A stretch of DNA of 63,839 nucleotides from the NCBI GenBank assembly GCA_009733775.1, contig WOGZ01000204.1, forward strand, positions 1-63,839, written 5' to 3'. Source of the stretch: Alectoria sarmentosa (taxonomy: Eukaryota > Ascomycota > Lecanoromycetes > Lecanorales > Parmeliaceae). Under the pieces are notes generated by a model. It made no database searches, was not told the DNA's origin, and was given only the letters and a program-made list of their open reading frames with translations. A program made the translations under genes and the position numbers. This document shows positions 59,086-63,839 of this stretch, one piece after another; the stretch's first letter is position 1; each line of letters opens with the position of its first letter.

Positions 59086-61394
59086 CTACCTTCGTGGCTG
59101 GCCAGGCATGAACCCTTGCCCACCCTGTCCAAAGCCAGCCGTATCGCCGAACCCTGCGAATGGCATGCCTTCTTGATTCAAAGGTAAAGGGAAGCCGGGT
59201 GGCGGAGCACTCATACCCATGTAGCCTGGAGGATGCATTCCTCGATTGTTTGACGGCATGCCATATTGGAGTCTGTCACTAGGATTCCCAGGAATTAGAC
59301 CCGGTGGAAATGCATTCTGACCGCGCGGAGGGGCTTGGAAACCAGGAGGTGGGACCATGTTTTGGCGCTGAGATAGAAGATGCTGAGCATACCCGGGAGG
59401 CAATTGCTCAAGTCCAGGAGGCCGCTGCAGGGCTGACGGGAACCCCGATTGCTGTGGAGCTCCAGCAGGAGACGGACGTTGATCGTAGATCCCGGGCGGA
59501 TGTCCCCTTCGCTCTGCTCCAGAAGTGGGATTCAGCTTGTCCCGGGGCTGCATCTCATCTGCGCTGAAAAACCCTGGGGGAAAGCCATTAGAAGGCGTTT
59601 GTTGTGGTGTCTCGTGTGGCGATATCATCAAATTGGAAAAGGGTGATAATCCTGGTGCCGTATCTTGAGCAGGTCGACGGCCACCAACATTTACTTGATT
59701 GATGTCTTGGCGATTCTGTTGTGGCTGCTGCATGAGCCTGAGCAGAAATTCGCCGTCTCTAGTCGGCGGCACAGTATTTTCCTGCGAAGATCGTGTTCCA
59801 AGAAGACTGTAGAGGTCACTACGCTCTCCGGCTCCTCTTGACTGAATCGGAGGCGATGCTGGCACATCTCGCTGGCCCTGGACACGAGGGGACGTCTCAG
59901 CATTCCCGCCTTGCGTTTGCTGCTGGTCAAGGAGTTTCAGGATCCGCTGGAATCCTTCCTTGTCCTCGTGAGACGAATTCTTAAAAGGTGCGAACAGGGG
60001 GAGAGATGGCTGCTCTTTTGGTGCTTCTGGGTCGGCTTTGGGGTGGAAGAAGCCAGTGAATTTCGAGGGCTTCGACACCTTAGCGGCTGTGTTTGCAACA
60101 TTCGGCTTCACTCCATTCTCAGCGGAATTGCCCAGGACTTCTTCACCCTTTCTAGGATTGTCCCATAGCCCAAAGAACCCATCGAAGCTTGGATCAACAA
60201 TCAGTGGTGTCTCGACTTTGGCTTTTGCAACACCAGCACCACCACTTGATACAGTCCGGTCATGGGTCGGCCGTTGCTCCGTTGTTAATAAAGGCGTATC
60301 CTGTGTAGCACCATTGCTCGCTTTCATACGCTCTTTCCATCGCTCAAAGTCCTCTTGGGTCCGCTTCTGCTCCTTGATCTCCGGCTCAGGTTCGTCCATC
60401 CACTCAGGGTCCAATTCTACTTTCCCACCTCGATTCCAATCACGCTCTGACCCGCGAGCACCTCTCCTCTCTTTGTCCCTCCAATCCCGGGGCTTTGCAT
60501 TTTCTGGAACTTCAGCGCCAGCGTCTTCGTTGTGACCTTCCTCTCGATTCCAAGAGGGCTCATTGCGCCCTCTTGCAGGCCCAATACGCCGCAATGCATG
60601 ACCTCCGTCAGCATCGGCATCGACATCTCGCCTGTGGTTCTCAAATCCTCTCTGCGCTCTATGCTCACGCCCACCCTCTCTATCCCGGTCATACTCCCGA
60701 TCTCCATTCTTTTGATGCGTACGGTCGTGATCGTCATGGCCTAGATTTCTCTGTTGTCGAACATTGGACCAGAGATCACTATCATCCTTCACACTTCGTC
60801 GGTTCTGAGTCGCGCCAGATTTCGAATCACGTTTCTCTCCGTCTCTTTCGATTCTCTGTCCATCTTTGGGAAATTTGTCTCTCAATGTCGTACGATCATC
60901 CTTGATAGCAGGGTCATCGTGATTGGTAAAGCTTGATCGCTGTGGAGTGCTTGATATTTTGCTGTTGCTCCTTGCACCGGATGCAGAAGCAAACGCTGTT
61001 TTGGGAGGTCCAAGGACAATATCTTCGGGGACTGTAATATCATCAAATTAGCCTGACTGTACAAGAGTATTGTAAGAGCCACACGCACCAGTCGTTGATC
61101 TGGCTCTTGCCTCGAACATAGATCTGCGATTTGTCGAGCTATCGTTCAAGAAATTATCGTCATTGGTCCCTTTGTTGGCCAACCTCCGCAGGTTCTGATT
61201 TTGGTTTTGATTCTGGGCTTGACGCGGTTCAGGGATAGAGCTAGGGCAATGATTAGTCTGTGACTCCCATTTCACTGTCGCCACAAGTGCGCTTACCCCA
61301 TCCATTCCTCCACTGGGGGCAAACCCGAAGGTTTACGTACCAACGGAGACTCACGAAGATTTAGCAGCTGGTCAAGAGTGTAAGACCGTGCCAT
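59086..61394 (-). CDS. eIF4E-binding protein of the 4E-T/Eap1 type
   Basis: Predicted translational regulator binding the cap-binding protein eIF4E. Exons 61,297-61,394, 61,089-61,240 and 59,086-61,031 give 731 residues. The protein opens MARSYTLDQLLNLRESPLVR: residues 5-11 (YTLDQLL) fit the eIF4E-binding consensus Y-x4-L-hydrophobic, in the N-terminal position used by 4E-T. Next come LPPVEEWMG, SMFEARARSTT-VPEDIVLGPPK, a long Arg/Asp/Glu-rich region, DPEWMDEPEPE with FERWKERMKASNG, SFDGFFGLWDN and a Pro/Gly/Met-rich low-complexity tail ending FMPGQPRR. The homology call rests on the motif and layout, so the family name is less certain than the gene model. Confidence 0.8.
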
Positions 61395-61984
61395 CGTTAA
61401 GTGTCTATAGTATGTGAGTCTTCATAGAATCTCATGGGCCGCGAGTTGCGATAGGGTCGGGTCGGGTGGCGTGTTAATGAGTGCCGGTCTGTAGTTTGAT
61501 GTGAAGTGGTAAAGTAACAGGGGAAACTTGCTTGCGCCAGAAGCAGGTGATAGTCAGTACGGACGTAGGCACGAATCTCAGCGCATCAGCATAGATGGAA
61601 TTTTTGAAGGCAGCAGCGGCAATGCTGACGAGGTGAAAGGCCTTTGGTGTGTTACTACGGTATGTGGGGTCAAGAATTAGGGATTGCTGTTGAGGGGCAG
61701 AGAGTGTTCGAGTTGGAGATTGTTGAGAGTATATTCCAAATGTCGGATTCAAGAGAGAGGGCGTTTTGGGGAACTTCTTGGAAACGTGTGTTAATGGACA
61801 TGTGCTGGAGCTCGACTTTGGTGCTTTTGGTGACTGACGGCGAACCTTCATAGGGCTGAAATTGTGTGGAGTTAATTGGAAAGCTTGCTTTCTTCATGCT
61901 CAAAAGTTATGCAGGAAACTGGCCTAGAGGCTTAAAATAAGGTTCCATCAATCAGATCTTCAAAATTCACGGGTTTTAAATTAG
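61395..61984. promoter_or_regulatory. Upstream region of the 4E-T-like gene to the AT-block edge
   Basis: About 590 bp of normal composition that must contain the promoter. A 125-codon reverse open frame with an ATG (61,474-61,851) lies just upstream of the gene on the same strand. It has no recognised domain and could be a leader frame or chance. Confidence 0.45.
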
Positions 61985-63839
61985 AACTTACCTTATTTCT
62001 TAATTTTCGATTTAAACGCGAGTACGTTTTAAAGAGATTTTATTATAAAATTAAATTTCGAATATCAAATTTTTACATTTTTTTTTATTTCTTTCGTTTT
62101 ATATATAATATAATAATAAAATAAATAAATAAAAATAAAAATTTAAATACGCGCTTTCTATTAAAACCAGCATAGAGTTATATTATATGAGTGTATTAAA
62201 TAAGACAATTAAGTGAGAAGGAAGTATATATATAAAAAAAAAACATTTATATGAAAATAAATATCTTTATTAAGTCACGTTAAGTTCAATCGAATAGTAT
62301 TAAAGAAATGTGATGTTAAAGAAAAGTTAGCTTTATTAAAAATGTAGGATACGCTTATAACATTATCTCTCTTTTTTAAAAAGCGATGTTTTAACGTTGT
62401 AAAGATCGGAGAAGTGTGTTTATAACTTATTTTATATCTTCGAAACATTTAATTAATAATTATTCTCAATTGAAAAAAGTTGATAATAACAATAACAATA
62501 ACATATCGTAAGAAGTTCGTTTATAACATCGTCGATGTTATAATGTTTTATTATTTTAAATGTTTAAAAATAACGTGATTTGGTGAAGAATTGACGTTAT
62601 AATCGTCGTTAAAACATTTGAGTGTTCAATGTTATTTAATATTTCATATTTCGAGCGAAGAAAGAATCGCAGAAATTAAGCGATATAATTAAATGAGATC
62701 TTTCGAATCGAATCGAGTCGCAGACGCTAAACCTTATTTGAAATTTATATGTGTTTTAATAATGCTTTAAATAGTCTTTTTTTGTAAGTTATTATATATG
62801 TGATATTAAATAAAATTAATAATGGCGATAGCGAGATTTTAAAACGACGTTAAGAAGTTTCGAAAGATGTTTATAATATGAATAACGAAGGCCGCGTGTT
62901 TATTTAAATTTTATATCAACACGTCGTCGTTAATATCGATCGATTTTGTCGTTAAAAAAATAACGTGAAAACGTACGCACAATAATCGAAAACTATATAT
63001 AATCGTTATTATTTATTATAATAATAATAATTATAAGAAAGAAAGAAAAAAGAGAAAAAATAAATAATGAGATTTTTTTATAAATTAATCGCTAATTTAA
63101 TCGAGTAATATTTAATCTTTTTATCTTAATTTATTTAAGTATTTTTTATAAAAGTCTTTTATTACGTTTTTTGCATTATCAAATTTATCTTTATTAATAT
63201 TATATTAATTGAAATCTTTATCGACGTTTTTTCATTTAATTTTATATTTAAAACGATTTCATAGTTTTTTTAAATTTAATATATCTTTAATTATTCATTT
63301 CTTTTTATCTTTAACGATGATAGCTTTAGAAAAAAGATTTTTTTAATCAAATAATAAATTAATAACGACGAGGTTTAAGAGTTTAAAATGAAAAACGTTA
63401 TAGATTTTTATAGTTTTAAATAGTTTCAATTTGTAGAAAGAATCGATAATAAATATAATTTTGAATAAATCGAACATTTTATCGTTCAATTTCTTAAATG
63501 ATTTATTAATAACGATGTTTTTATTATTAAAAAAAACGAGATCGTCTTTTTTAAACGTTATATCTTTTTTATAACGATTAATTTATTCGATTATCGCAAA
63601 TTGTGTTTTATTTAAATTATCGCGTATATAAACGAAAACGTTTTATATATAATTAATAATATTTTTTACTTTTATAACATTAAAACGTTTTCGAATAATA
63701 ACGTAATTAATAATATTAAAATTAAAACTTATATAAAAATGAAAATCTTTATTTATATAAAAGAGCGACACATTAATAAAGATTGAAACATTATTATTAT
63801 TCGCAAATTCGATTATAAATATTTATTTAATTTAATCGT
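61985..63839. repeat. AT-rich RIP-type block (right)
   Basis: Base composition drops abruptly at about 61,985 to nearly all A/T with residual CpG, as in the left block. The interior reads as a degraded Ty3/gypsy element on the reverse strand (next entry). Its LTR would lie within about 62,000-63,250 but cannot be delimited. The block continues past the window end. Confidence 0.88.
63290..63625 (-). mobile_element. Ty3/gypsy integrase C-terminus/chromodomain relic, reverse strand
   Basis: Reverse-strand translation gives an almost continuous stretch: YIRDNLNKTQFAIIE, one stop, INRYKKDITFKKDDLVFF, NNKNIVINKSFKKLNDK, FKIIFIIDSFYKLKLFKTIK, IYNVFHFKLL and a terminal WIIKDIL. This corresponds to the integrase C-terminal GPY/F-type region (..ANRHRRDxxFxVGDLVxL..FKI..YxLxLP..IHxVFHxxLL) and chromodomain end of gypsy elements. 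The rest of pol lies beyond position 63,839. Confidence 0.82.

Noticed and set aside
61474..61851. 125-codon reverse open frame upstream of the 4E-T-like gene
   Set aside because: It has an ATG but no conserved motif; its position fits a 5' leader or promoter better than a gene.

Overview
The window looks like a piece of a filamentous ascomycete (Pezizomycotina) chromosome. It holds a block of about 50 kb of normal base composition with short spliced genes (introns mostly 46-76 bp, GT..AG, CTRAY-type branch points). That block lies between two extremely AT-rich blocks (1-11,980 and 61,985-63,839). The AT-rich blocks contain Ty3/gypsy retrotransposons that still translate recognisably but are riddled with stops and G-to-A / C-to-T changes, as left by repeat-induced point mutation (RIP). 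I cannot name the species; the class is uncertain.

Layout. (1) 1-11,980: AT block with a reverse-strand gypsy reverse transcriptase at the left edge, a forward-strand gypsy pol relic at about 6.1-9.3 kb, a tiny unmutated GC-normal island near 1.6 kb, and degenerate tandem repeats at the border. (2) 12.2-27.97 kb: NOP53, a large disordered conserved protein, ESF1, ESA1, GID8, URK1. (3) 28.4-29.5 kb: a decayed F-box-like/2EXR gene. (4) 30.2-34.9 kb: complex I subunit NDUFS4 and ATP synthase subunit f from a shared 264-bp divergent promoter, then REX4 and a cyclopropane-fatty-acid-synthase-like methyltransferase. (5) 35.1-36.7 kb: an unrecognised coding fragment and a major-royal-jelly-protein-like pseudogene with at least three frameshifts. 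(6) 36.95-54.3 kb: RNase H2 subunit C, DIB1, LIA1, RPA12, SCC2, a calcium-type external NADH dehydrogenase (NDE1), URB1. (7) 54.3-59.1 kb: sparse, with a frameshifted F-box-like gene. (8) 59.1-61.4 kb: a 4E-T/Eap1-like eIF4E-binding protein. (9) 61,985-63,839: AT block with a reverse-strand gypsy integrase C-terminus.

I reconstructed splice sites by hand for 18 intact genes; each joins to an open frame with total length divisible by three. The common themes are nucleolar ribosome production (NOP53, ESF1, REX4, RPA12, URB1), mitochondrial respiration (NDUFS4, ATP17, NDE1) and core chromatin/RNA functions (ESA1, SCC2, DIB1, RNase H2). Three decayed genes sit in gene-poor pockets between them. 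I did not find a convincing new multi-gene system. The most unusual signals are the mutation gradient in a three-copy repeat at the AT-block border, the unmutated island inside the RIP block, a 51-bp-arm hairpin element, and several small exons.
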